Shown here piece by piece: positions 32,556 through 42,693 of a DNA stretch of 64,000 bases. The translations under genes and the position numbers were made by a program. Source of the stretch: Eukaryota sp. TZLM1-RC (taxonomy: Eukaryota > Metamonada: BaSk clade); assembly GCA_040285825.1 (NCBI GenBank), contig JAUPSS010000003.1:3038001-3102000 (forward strand), read 5' to 3'. Positions within the stretch are counted from its first letter, which is position 1; every line of letters starts with the position of its first letter. Under the pieces are notes generated by a model, which made no database searches, was not told where the DNA came from, and worked only from the letters and a program-made list of their open reading frames with translations.

Positions 32556-34755
32556 CAAGAAGAGTTACTTATAGCATCTGAGGTAGTGACTGCTGTGAGA
32601 CAACAAACTTCATTTTGTGTCAAACAGTATCTTTTAGTCAAATTCATGAAGAACGAAGATTTGACAAATTTTTGCTACAAACTATTCTATCACACAATGA
32701 TATGTTTGAAAAAATTATCTTCAAAGGTGCATCGGTTTAAATTAGCATTCGATAAACCAATACCAATGTTAAGAGATGATTTGAACAACTTTATTTTTGG
32801 GTTAGCAACTTATGATAACAACCTTGAATTCCCTGGGTATCACCATTGTGTTACTGAATACACCGACACTTCATCAATTTGCCATATGCCTAGACTAGAT
32901 TATAACCATGTAAGTTGTAAGCTGAAATGTGGCCTGCTTTTGAACTGAATATCAAAAGAAATTATCATTTATATATCAAAAGGTTCATTAATCATATAAT
33001 GGGAAAGAAAGATTTGGAAGATCTAATGAAGGAAGATTGGACAGAAGTTCCTCCAGATATTTTGCAACATTTGAATTATATGCAACGTCAAAGATTTCTC
33101 AGTTATTTTAGATTTCGTTTGAAAATTGTGAAGGATTTTATGACTGGTGGGGAGCGAAATGAATTAATTAATTACTTGCAAAATTTTGGAAATTCTGATC
33201 ACCCATCTAATGTATATTTTTTACAAGAAGTTATTAAATATTTTGATGATTCTACAACCGATGTTGTGTTTGAAACCACAAATTATTTGATGGAAGAAGG
33301 TGTCACATTATTATTGGAGCACTAGTTGTCTATAATTTTCCCAAATATTATCCAAATTAATGAATGCATTGGAACAGAAAATGTGCAAGTCAAAATACTG
33401 CAATACACCCTTGAAAAGTATCCTTTATTTTTTCTGAAACCATCATTTCAAATAATTCAATATTTAGAAGGAATTGAAGCAAAATTGTTTAATGTCATTC
33501 CACTTAATATGGGTAGTAAACCTGGATACTTTCCAATAGACACGCGAACATTGTGGGGTATTGGGAAAACTGCTATGGGTAATTTAGATGGAAAACCTCG
33601 ATTTAAGCAAGTCCAAAATTATATGTGTATGGCTGATATTGGTAGTCTAACTCACAATCAACAAAATTCTTATTGGGACAGATGGCTCAACACTAATAAC
33701 AAATCTTTCACGAAAAATGGTTTCAAATTCAATAATTACGCAGTAACCAATGGTATAAGTATTTGTTTTCAGTTTGTGAGAGAAGATCTCGCAGGATTAA
33801 CCTTTAAACCTGATTCAAATATTGCCAAGGTATCAGTCTCTTATTTTGATCACCTTGATCCTGAAGATTATAGTGATAAAAATGTGGTTTTTGGTGATCT
33901 TGGAAAGAGAGATTTAATTCAATTTGGAGCACAGTCGAAGAATCCATTTCAAATCCACTGAAAAAACATGAATGGATGAGGCTAACATATGGTGAATGGT
34001 CACGTCTCAATAGAAAACACAAACAAGTGTTACAATTTTGTGTTAGACAAAATAATGGTAATAGTGAAGACCAGACAATGACCATTGAGGAATGGAATTC
34101 GTGGTTACGTGATCATGATTCAATAACTGTTGATTACCACAAATTCAGAGAGTTTATGTTGGCCAAGCGTAAACACTACAATGAGCGAAACAATTCCACA
34201 GTTTACCCTTATGGAGGATACATAATATCCAAAGTTATATCCATAGGCAAAAAACTGAAGAAAGAATTGTGAACAAGTTATTGACAACATTCGGTGGTAA
34301 AGACAAAATGGTATTGTGTATCGGGACTTGGGTCGTAAACCAATCAGTAATCTCAAACATAGTCCCCCAACTCCTTCCAATAGATGGATAAGTTGTTATA
34401 TTAGACGACTAATTAAACTGTTCTAATTGATGAAAGCCATACTTCTTCAAAGTGTCCTTCTTGCTTTGAAAAAGTGTTTGAAACAACTATCAAAACAAAA
34501 AATCCAATTCCTAAAAGTGCTGAAAAAACACCGTTCAAATTTCCTCATGGGCTTTTGGAATGTAGAAGTTCTCAGTGTATTAATGATGCAAAAACACGAT
34601 GTAAAAAGTCAGAAAGTGGAGAAGCAGTCAAGGCAAAGTATTGGAATAGGAACAAGATGGCTTGTTTGAATATGTTGAATGTATTTGATCACTGGTTATC
34701 CGCTGAAGAAGGTGGGCCTGTTTATCTTAGAACTCAGTTTATTTTTACTGACTAG
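32556..34755 (+). pseudogene. Fanzor1-like RNA-guided nuclease, nearly full length but broken (Fz-B)
   Basis: The most complete Fanzor in the window. Frames in order: 32556-32948, ending DYNHVSCK; 32927-33961 (one TAG at 33323-33325), with LFNVIPLNMGSKPGYFPIDT, then NNYAVTNGISICFQF and NVVFGDLGKRDLIQFGA (RuvC-I Asp, about 33893-33916); 33976-34272, a helical arginine/lysine-rich part; then CI(G)DLGRKPISNLKHSPPTP; RuvC-II LIDESHTSSKCPSC (Glu codon 34432-34434); second zinc pair LLECRSSQC; and YWNRNKMACLNMLNV, where RuvC-III Asp is Asn (34651-34653). Fanzor proteins are eukaryotic relatives of TnpB and use a guide RNA encoded at the 3' end; no such RNA could be recognised at 34756-35012. At least five frame lesions make it non-functional as read. 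Confidence 0.7.
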
Positions 34756-35012
34756 TAAAATCTAGTCATAGTTGGCATGCGCTATAGCAATACTGTTTCC
34801 AATATCAGTGCTGTAAGATGTGCTGAGAGAACTGCAAAAAATGATTTGTATTATATTATTTACTACTGCAAACATAAAAAACATCTTCACTTGCACATAA
34901 TTATTGTACCCGTAGAAGACACTGAAGTGAGAAATTCAACTTAAGAGTGTTGTAGTGTACACCTTGTAATAAACACAAAATTTATACAAAACAAATGAAC
35001 AAAGCAAAACTA

Positions 35013-35471
35013 TCATAGTCCCTTAAATGCTGTGCACATTAAGCAACACATAACAGTGATGGCAAGAGCGACAAGAATATAAACTGACCAAATGCCCCAG
35101 AAGCAGAAATCACGAAGGAAAGTATCACAAACTTTGGCACCAAATGTTTGTACATTGAAGATGATAAACCATACAAGCACAAAAAGTCCGATGACTCCTC
35201 CGATAGTCTTGACAGTCTTATCACGATCCTTGTCATCAGTAGCACCTCTGATCAAAGGAATGGTAGACGAGAAAACTTGAGAGGGAATCGATGTCAAACC
35301 ATAAATGAAGGCGAACAAAGCCAATGGTCGATCACATTCGGCATCATTGAACAAGTAAATCAGACCAACAACAAGAAAACCAAGGTGTAGAATCATGAAC
35401 AGAATGTTGAATACGATTGCAGCAATGAACTGACGCTTAGCAGCTTTGATCATGGCAGAAAACGGATCCAT
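35013..35471 (-). CDS. Four-transmembrane membrane protein, unknown family
   Basis: A 152-residue protein. Four hydrophobic segments are clear: IAAIVFNILFMILHLGFLVV, the LFAFIYGLTSIPSQVF region, VIGLFVLVWFIIFNVQ, and IWSVYILVALAITVMCC. A charged loop (DDKDRDKTVKT) lies between the second and third. I chose the ATG at 35471; the frame extends upstream only through a TTG. Cysteines in the loop before the last helix (VCDTFLRDFCFW) could form a disulfide. The four-TM layout is tetraspanin- or MARVEL-like, but neither the CCG motif of tetraspanins nor another signature is present. The location is probably an endomembrane or the plasma membrane. Confidence 0.7.
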   Translation of the reverse strand: MDPFSAMIKAAKRQFIAAIVFNILFMILHLGFLVVGLIYLFNDAECDRPLALFAFIYGLTSIPSQVFSSTIPLIRGATDDKDRDKTVKTIGGVIGLFVLVWFIIFNVQTFGAKVCDTFLRDFCFWGIWSVYILVALAITVMCCLMCTAFKGL

Positions 35472-35689
35472 TATGTGCGTCAAATCAGTTAGAAAAGACA
35501 AATTGATGATCGATAATTTCGTTGGTCAAAATATGCATCCAAATATAAATCTTAATACCAATACTCAACATTCTTTCCCACACTTAATCGAATTCAAGTA
35601 GTTTGTTACCGTTTCTCTGAACTTCTCTGTTTGAAGTTCAAAGTTTCGTCTACCTGCAGTGTAAGAATCATTAATTAGTTTGTCTCTTT

Positions 35690-35810
35690 TTTCTTTAATT
35701 TTTTTCTTTTTTCATTAAATGATGTTTTTGGGTTTTTTGTTTTCATTTTTTTTTCATTTTTTCATTTTTTCATTTTTTCATTTTTTTCATTTTTTTCCTT
35801 ATTTTCTTTC
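35690..35810. repeat. Simple repeat, (T)nCA tract
   Basis: A low-complexity tract of TTTTTTCA-like units, clearest at about 35745-35800, in the interval between the four-TM gene and the tRNA. A 65-residue minus frame at 35865-36062 follows it; I see no family there. The rest of 35811-36535 holds no recognisable gene. Confidence 0.7.
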
Positions 35811-36535
35811 ACACGCTTATTATTATTTTTGAATTTTTCTCATTTTCTTCCTTCTGCTTCAGTCCTAGATTTTTTTGGACTCGATATGAATAATCTCAGC
35901 AGAATATGGTTGACTGATTTGGTAAGGAATTTCCGTTGGAATAAGAGTTTCTAATACTGATACCAGTTTGGTATCATATTCGTTAGCCTCTATTCCAGCA
36001 ATTACCTTACCTTCTAATGAATTCAGTTCATCTTCACAAAGATAATGAATGGAATAATTCATCCTCTTCCTTTTGTTTGTCTTGGCATTTTTTCAAACCA
36101 TTCCTCTTGTGTTGAACAGCAACTGCAAAGCCATTTGTCACAATACTATTTTTCAAAGAAGTAACCATTAGTATTTTTGGTCATGACACTATGCTGCACG
36201 TAGATTACTTTCTTCCAAGTTTTAAATTTTAAACTAAGATATATTTTAACGTTACTCCGTAGTGAGGCATTGAGTGGCATGTTCTCCAATTTTTTGCTCT
36301 ATTTAACATTCCTTTCTAACACAACAAACAGTGGGTAACAATTTCAACCTTCTTTTAAAACTGCAAGGTAGTTGGAAACAGAAGAGCAAAGATGTTTCAA
36401 GTGTGAAATGGAGAAATTGTGTGAACTCGACCAAATTCACTATTTAGATAGTTTTTAATACAAGTGTAGCGATACGTCTTTGTCTTCAACAAAATCAATT
36501 GGGATAAATGGATTGAAACCAATATGACACTGATG

Positions 36536-36821
36536 ATTTTGATTACCGTGTTTCCTAAAATTTTGGACGCCAAAAAAATTGGGCGATTTGGGCGATCAGA
36601 AATAAATCGCCCAATTAATAGGCGCCCAATTTTTTCGTCATAATTTTGACCCTTGTTTCTAAAAATAGATCAAAGTCTTGTTGGTAGATATATGATATGA
36701 TATGACAAAAAAGTTGGACGATAAGAAAAAAATCGCCCAATTAATTAATTAATTGGCGTCCAACTTTTATGGCATCCAAACTATTAGGTATCCAAAATTT
36801 TAGGAAACACAGAATCAAAAT
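36536..36821. mobile_element. Hairpin/MITE-like element with long inverted repeats
   Basis: GTGTTTCCTAAAATTTTGGA at 36548-36567 is the exact reverse complement of 36791-36810. Outside these, ATTTTGATT (36536-36544) pairs with AATCAAAAT (36813-36821). Two inner stems are built from ATTGGGCGATTT and AAATCGCCCAAT type motifs. No coding capacity. It ends one base from the tRNA-Ala 3' end, and its outer right arm contains the tRNA's likely Pol III stop. Confidence 0.8.
36817..36820 (-). terminator. Pol III T-run terminator of tRNA-Ala
   Basis: On the minus strand TTTT follows the tRNA 3' end after two intervening bases. It is the only T-run of four directly downstream and lies inside the outer arm of the hairpin element. 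Confidence 0.6.
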
Positions 36822-36822
36822 G

Positions 36823-36895
36823 TGGAGATGCAGGGTTTCGATCCCCGTACCTCACGCATGCTAAGCGTGCGCTCTACCAATTGAGCTACACCCCC
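36823..36895 (-). tRNA. tRNA-Ala (anticodon AGC)
   Basis: A 73-nt cloverleaf can be drawn. Acceptor stem GGGGGTG/CATCTCC has two G-U pairs and discriminator A. The D arm is AGCTCAATTGGTAGAGC. The anticodon stem CACGC/GCGTG holds loop TTAGCAT with anticodon AGC. The T arm contains GGGGATCGAAACCC, with the usual box B pattern GATCGAAAC; box A is TAGCTCAATTGG. No intron, and CCA is not encoded, as expected for a nuclear gene. It decodes GCU, and GCC/GCA after A34-to-inosine editing. Confidence 0.95.
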
Positions 36896-38700
36896 TGTGC
36901 TTGTAATGCATTGGTTGGACATTACGAATGTACAACCAGATTGATTTTTTCACCAAAAATGTTTGTGAAAGAGAAACAAAACCATCGTTCTATTTTTCAC
37001 AAATCGAGTCAAATCAGACAAATCAAAATGGACGTCTTATTGGTTCTTGGGCGATCAAATACATGTTTGTTTGTATCAGTTAGGATAATATTAACGAAGA
37101 CGTTGATGTAAGTAGTATATATGAGGTTATTGAATCCAATTCGTCATCATTAATAGATTTCCCACTTAGTTTCAATCAAATCAAAAAAAGCTACAGCCAA
37201 TAAACGAGCATATCATGACAATGAGGTAATCATGGTTAAATGAATTTCGATCCCATAGCTTTGAGTTTCTTTTATTTGTTGTAATTTTTTGTACAAACAA
37301 ACTCTCTCTTTTTCCCTCACAATGAATAACTTTGAATACGCGAAAAATTGAATTACTGTATGTGGGTCAATAAAAGAAAGATATGTTAAGGCTATCCGAA
37401 TTACGAGAATGCACTGATATAATAATAACGTTGAATATTCCATCACCTTAAAAGGATGTAAAACTGGTTCCCTGTCACGGATTGTCACACTGTCAAAACA
37501 GTCAATGGGTTTTGCCATACCTGAGCCCAACCGTTGTGGAGAGAAGTGTCTATATGGTGTTTTTGTTTTAGCTTCAACAAAGGAGTATTAAATTTGATTA
37601 CTAGAATCATCTTGATTATACATTATTTGTCCATTGAATTAATAGATTGTGGTGACATGTAGTTTTTAAAACTTACCCTCATAGTGTATGTAGAAGAGCT
37701 TTCTGTAAACTAGTACCCAATACTGAGCGCTGACAATTAATAAAAGACAATTGAAGCAGTTGTTGTTGATACCAACAAATACAACAAATATGTAAATAAA
37801 TACGGTCTAAAAGTCAGTAGAGTTCTCTCTTTGAAAGCAAGGTAAAGTTAATGCTATGATGAGCTCTCATTACATTTCTCACTTGAACGTTGCCAAAAAC
37901 AATGATCAGAAGCACGTAGAAGTGAAGTTGTGTGGATTATTACAGAAGTCATTTTGTTTGACTACTAATTCTCACAGTAAATTGTTTTGTTGTTCGTGTT
38001 GTTTCCTCATTCGCTGTAAATCGAAAAGAGATAGGAAATAATTTTAGTGGTGTATGAAGATAGTAATAGCTTCTATTCTCAAACCGAATGAAGATTATTC
38101 AAGGGGCAGTCCTGTGGAATTGACAATTCTTACTATTACAAGCTAATAAAATAAGACATGTAGAAATGAGAGACTTTTTTCCCTTGTAGGACCTGGGATT
38201 GGTTACCCTCAAAAACGGATCAATCTGTTCAATAAAACCGGAAATTTTGCTGAAGCAAACGCTTCATTAACCATCAATACTTAAAATCGATTTTTTCAGA
38301 AATTACCAATCCAATAGTTTGAGCAAATTGACAATGTTATAAATTTTTAGAACACTGTTTACAATAATTGCAACAGAGTTCCAACCTCCACAAAGAAATC
38401 AATACTACATTTGCAGAAGAATAAAAACTATTTTCACCTTGATGAAATTAACATTCACAAAATAGTTCAACTTCGTGTTTTCACAGCAGAATACTTCCTA
38501 GTTCCGCTCAAAAAACGATCCTTTGAATTCATCTGCTAATGTTGACAACAATCGAAGGGGTATTGCCAAAAGCGATGTAATGGTCTAAGACTTTAACAAA
38601 TAATACATAAAATTATGATGTGTCTTATGAACTGAATTTGAAAGACAAGACAAATAATATATTCCGCAAACAAAAAAGAGACTAAAAAACTAAAAATGAA
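36896..38700. other. Intergenic region, no gene recognised
   Basis: About 1.8 kb of AT-rich sequence with only short frames. A stretch at 38200-38280 translates as GPGIGYPQKRINLFNKTG and more, but it is broken by stops and I cannot assign it. Confidence 0.5.
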
Positions 38701-39659
38701 CTAAACTTTGCTTTCCAGTTCGGCATACTTTTCCCCCTTCAGCGACCCTGGCTCTAGATATCCGAGACTACGTTTCAGTCTGTCCATTTGAGGTTGCAAA
38801 TCAACTGCAAATGTGGCTTCAGGTTGTAAAGCTTTGCCTCTGAGCCATGCAATAATGTCCTGAAGCAATGACGTTGCTTCATCTTTGCTTATATCGGTGT
38901 CAAAATATAAATAATATGAGATATCAACCAAGACATGGAGAAGATTTTGTAATTGTCCAAGCTCTAAAGCAATGTTGTTCAAAAGGGTACGAATTCTTTC
39001 AGTACAAAACACTTTAGCTTCAACCTTGGCTCGGCTGAGAGTTCTATGGAACTCATCGATCAAGGTAAAGAGATATCCGGCCGCAAGAGGATTTTCCCGG
39101 CTTACTTTGTAAACCATTTCCAGATTATCCATTACATTTTGCTTTACAATTTGCATTTTACGGGTGTAGATGTGCTGGTATTGCCATGCAGAGACAGCGA
39201 CATTGACAATGGCTGCTGCAAGAATACCAGATGAAATAGACTTAAATCTCATAAACAAGGTGTTTAACGGTGATCCGTACACTATCAGAGATACAAATAG
39301 AGCAGAAAATGCGGAAATAGCAAAAAGTTGCTCGTAACCGGTGATCACCATAACCAAGACGGACAATGGAACCGACAAAGGAATGTTGAGCATCGGAGGG
39401 AAAGCGAAAACGAGACCAATAAAACCAAAAACACCACCTTTGATTAGTGAAACCTAATGACCATACCAATAGATGCCGCAAACATAGTTTCAGCACCACG
39501 AACAAGCCCAAGTGACACAGAAGGAGAAGTTGAGAGTACAGAGACGAACGTACTAGTTACGTGGTCCTCATTCCTGATCAACATGTCTATGAGTAGGGCC
39601 AGAGCTGATGCAAGACCAGTCTTGACTGACAAATAAAATGGTGATGACAATGGCCTCAT
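38701..39659 (-). CDS. FUSC/aromatic-acid-exporter-like membrane protein, one 29-nt intron
   Basis: Exons 39467-39659 and 38701-39437 give 309 residues. The N-terminus starts MRPLSSPFYLSVKTGLASAL, then VTSTFVSVLSTSPSVSLGLV and RGAETMFAASIGGVFGFIGL. This is the pattern of FUSC-type transporters: helix 1, an external helix ending near SPSxS, then RxxxTxxGxxxG. Splicing restores ASIGGVFGFIGLVFAFPPML across the junction. About six hydrophobic segments lie in the first 130 residues, followed by a helical cytosolic tail (about 130-309; RTLSRAKVEAKVFCTERIRT). Bacterial relatives export aromatic acids and the plant ones include aluminium-activated channels; the substrate here is unknown. The ATG at 39657-39659 lies only 7 bp from a retrotransposon target-site duplication, so the native promoter has probably been displaced. 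Confidence 0.7.
39438..39466 (-). other. 29-nt spliceosomal intron in the FUSC-like gene
   Basis: Minus strand GTATGG...CACTAATCAAAG. Its length is not a multiple of three, and removal restores one 310-codon frame including the stop. The 3' motif closely matches that of the SDR intron (TAATAACCAAAG), which supports both. Confidence 0.85.
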
Positions 39660-39680
39660 GGGAACAAAATAGTGATTACT

Positions 39681-41851
39681 GGAAAGTGATTTAAGCCTGG
39701 AAACGGAATCAAACCTGATGGAATACGCCCAATTGCTGTTGGTGAATCTCTTTCTCGTTTGCTGGCATCAATTGTCTTCGATCGTGTCAAAGACAAAGCC
39801 TCTACATTTTTGAATCCTCATCAATTTGGAATCAAAACAATTGATGGTGCTTCTGTTGCTGCTATTGCCTCTGATACCTTTTTTAATGCAGAGGAAAATA
39901 ATTTTATTTTTAATCTCGACTTTAAAAATGCTTTTAATTCTGTAAAGCGAGAAGCAATTTTTGAAGTTATTAAATCTGATTTTCCTGAGCTATCGAGTTT
40001 TTTCTACCATTTTTATGGGAAAGAATCAGATTTAATTTTTAATTCATTTGCTCTTAAATCATCTTCTGGAGTGAAGCAGGGAGATCCTTTAGGCCCATTA
40101 TTGTTTTGTTTAGCTATTCACAAAACTTTAAATATCATTAAGCAAAAATACCCTTCTGTAAAAATAGTTGCTTATATGGATGATATATCCTTGATTGGTT
40201 CATTTGATTTACTAGAATTGGTTGCTCAAGAAATTGCCGATTCATATGAAAATATTGGGCTTCATCTTAATGCCAGCAAATGCCTTCTGATTGGCTCTTC
40301 TGCTCAAGACCTCGTGATAAACGATTCTATTGTCCCTTTTACTAATTATAGTAGTGATGCTTTTAAGTTCCTTGGTTGTTGGTTAGGAAATGTGCCTCAA
40401 ATTCAGAATGAATTGCAAGTTATTTTGGAAAAAATGAAAATTGAACTTGATTCAATTTCTTCTTTAGATATAGAAAAGCATATTAAATTTTTTATGCTTA
40501 AAATTTGCTACACTGGGAGAATAACCCACATTTTGAGATCTTGTGCTCCTTCCATAGCATTAGATTTTTGTCGTTCTTTTAATTCATTGAGAACAGAATT
40601 TTTGCTGATTTATTGGATGTAGAACCAGGAATGTTGAAAAGCCATTTATTTTCTTCAGCAAATTTGGGGGGTATTGGATTTACTAAATCTTCAATTTTGT
40701 GTCAATCAGCATTCTTGGGTGGTGGCAAAAATTTTATTTATGAATTTTCTCGTAGATTTCCTGATGATTCTCATCTGTTAGTCCCCAATTGTAGTCCCTA
40801 TTTGTATGAGTTATCTTGTGAACTTGAAAAATTACCGCCACAAATTTGGACCAAATGTTTTCCTCAATCAATTCAAGAAATTCCAAACCGATCTCTATTT
40901 AATTTACAGTTTTGCTGTAAAAAGCTTCAACAAAAATTGTCAAAGATTTTTGAAAGCTTGGATTTTGATGTTAGACTTGGCTTGGCCAAGAAAAAGAATC
41001 CCGCTTTTGCAAATCTTTTACAAGATATGTGTGACAGTACTTCTTCTGCCTTAGTAACAACAATTCCACAAGTTTATGGTACTCTCTTATCCGATTCTGC
41101 TTGGACTCTGAATATGAGATTTCGTTCCTTTATCTGGCCTGATAATTTACCTCATAATTTAATTTGTAAATGTTCTCGAGAAATTACAACTACTCATTTG
41201 TTAAATTGTAAACATTTTATTACTTTTAGAAGCAAGGTTCATGATGCTGTAAGAGACCAGTTATATTGTATGTGTAAATCTCATAGAATTGAATCCTTCT
41301 TGGAACCTTTGTTGTCAAATCTGTTTGATGCTGAAAATGATTTTCATAAGAATAATAGAGGTGATGTCATATTACCTGGATTAGATGGAAGCTTCATTTT
41401 ATTGGATGTAATGTCTGTTGATCCTTGTAATGCCTCAAATGAAAGGCTTGTTAATTCTGAAATTCATAATCCCCTTTCAAATGCTGAAAATTTTAAATTC
41501 AAAAATACAATGAACCTTTGTCCAAATTGGCCAGTCTACAGCATGCAAAAATACAATTTGTATCCATTTGTATTTTCCCTTTTGGTTCACTTGCACCAAC
41601 TGCTTTACGTTTTTGGATGATTTTGAAATGATTGTAAAGAGAAGAACTGGCAGAAATTTCAACAGATTGTTTTGGCAAAATAGAATTGTGTTTTCTATTT
41701 TTAAGGGGATGTTGAAGATGGTTTCTGATGCTTTGCTTTCTCTTGGATCTCACTATGAGAGAGTTGCATCTAGTGTTTTTGTTTTGGGAGAGATGGATTT
41801 TTTAGATGTTGATTTATAGGTTTAGAATAAAATTAAATTTTAAAAAAAAAA
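39681..41851 (+). mobile_element. 5'-truncated non-LTR retrotransposon, family B, 15-bp target-site duplication
   Basis: Flanked by AAAATAGTGATTACT at 39666-39680 and 41852-41866. It encodes RT (39759-40622): NLDFKNAFNSVKREA, SSSGVKQGDPLGPLLFCLAI, and catalytic AYMDDISLIG. After a frameshift near 40600 come GGIGFTKSSILCQSAFLGGG, the CCHC part (ICKCSREITTTHLLNCKHF) and the RLE (NNRGDVILPGLDGS, LLDVMSVDP). The final part is broken by a second frameshift near 41580. It ends in a poly(A) of about 14. The endonuclease lies after the RT, the RLE layout of R2- and Genie-like elements. The truncated 5' end is 21 bp from the FUSC start codon. Confidence 0.92.
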
Positions 41852-41895
41852 AAAATAGTGATTACTTTCCCATTTTTTTGGACTAAACCAACATC

Positions 41896-41981
41896 AGTGA
41901 GTAAACACATATTTAATTTTAACAAATATTAGTACGTGTTAACACGTGTCAAGGTTGCCTAACACGGCGTGTTTACTCACT
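41896..41981. repeat. 86-bp hairpin with 13-bp inverted ends and central palindrome
   Basis: AGTGAGTAAACAC (41896-41908) pairs with GTGTTTACTCACT (41969-41981). Near the centre ACGTGTTAACACGT (41934-41947) is a perfect 14-bp palindrome. A partial copy of the arm, AGTGAGTAAAAACGTG, lies at 42541. It is possibly a small MITE. Confidence 0.75.
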
Positions 41982-42693
41982 ATGAATCCAACAATTGTTT
42001 TTGTGTCGTGAAATGGTTTATCTTCATTGAAGTAATTCATACCCTTGTATATTCCACCTACACGTTGTTTGCATAATCTATTCTTCGTACAGGACAATTG
42101 CAATAAAAACCACTGATCAATGTGTTTCCATTGTTCTTTCTGTACTTGATTATACAAAACATGGCTACGTGGTAGTAGCCCGGTACTCACCGTAGTCGCT
42201 CAATCATGATGATAAAAATAAATTTCAATGTGACTGAATTTGATAATTTGAATCATTTTTGTCTGTGTCTAGGGTTAGGGGACAATGACACCATGACATA
42301 CAGTAAATGTAATAAGATTTATTATATGCAGAAGGATTGTATTCTCTCTACTTGAATGCAATCTAAAGTACTAATTAATAAGCTATAATACTAAAGCCAT
42401 AAAATACTATTCGACCAATATCTGGGTTAGGGTTAGGGTTAGGGAATCCACATGAAATTTGGGTGATTGCTGGGATGGTATAAAGAACTAGAAAGAACTG
42501 AAGTCCTCAGTTGTTAAAAAATGTGAAATGATCTATTTTTAGTGAGTAAAAACGTGTGAAATTTAAACTAGAAATATGAATCTGAAGTTTGTTTCTGATA
42601 AATTGAAATATAAATTCAACAAAAGTACTTGAACCAGATTTATGAATTAAGAATAAATATCTACATAAAGTTTCGAAATAGTATACAAATTGG
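41982..42693. other. Intergenic region with interstitial telomere-type repeat
   Basis: No gene recognised. GGGTTAGGGTTAGGGTTAGGG-type sequence lies at 42424-42444 (about 3.5 TTAGGG units), and a single CTAGGGTTAGGGG lies near 42270. A minus frame at 41939-42190 has no recognisable family. Confidence 0.7.

Noticed and set aside
38180-38560. Broken plus-strand frame (GPGIGYPQKRINLF...) considered as a gene relic.
   Set aside because: Many stops and no family resemblance.
41939-42190. 83-residue minus frame near the hairpin, considered as a transposase fragment.
   Set aside because: No recognisable transposase motif; it may be chance.
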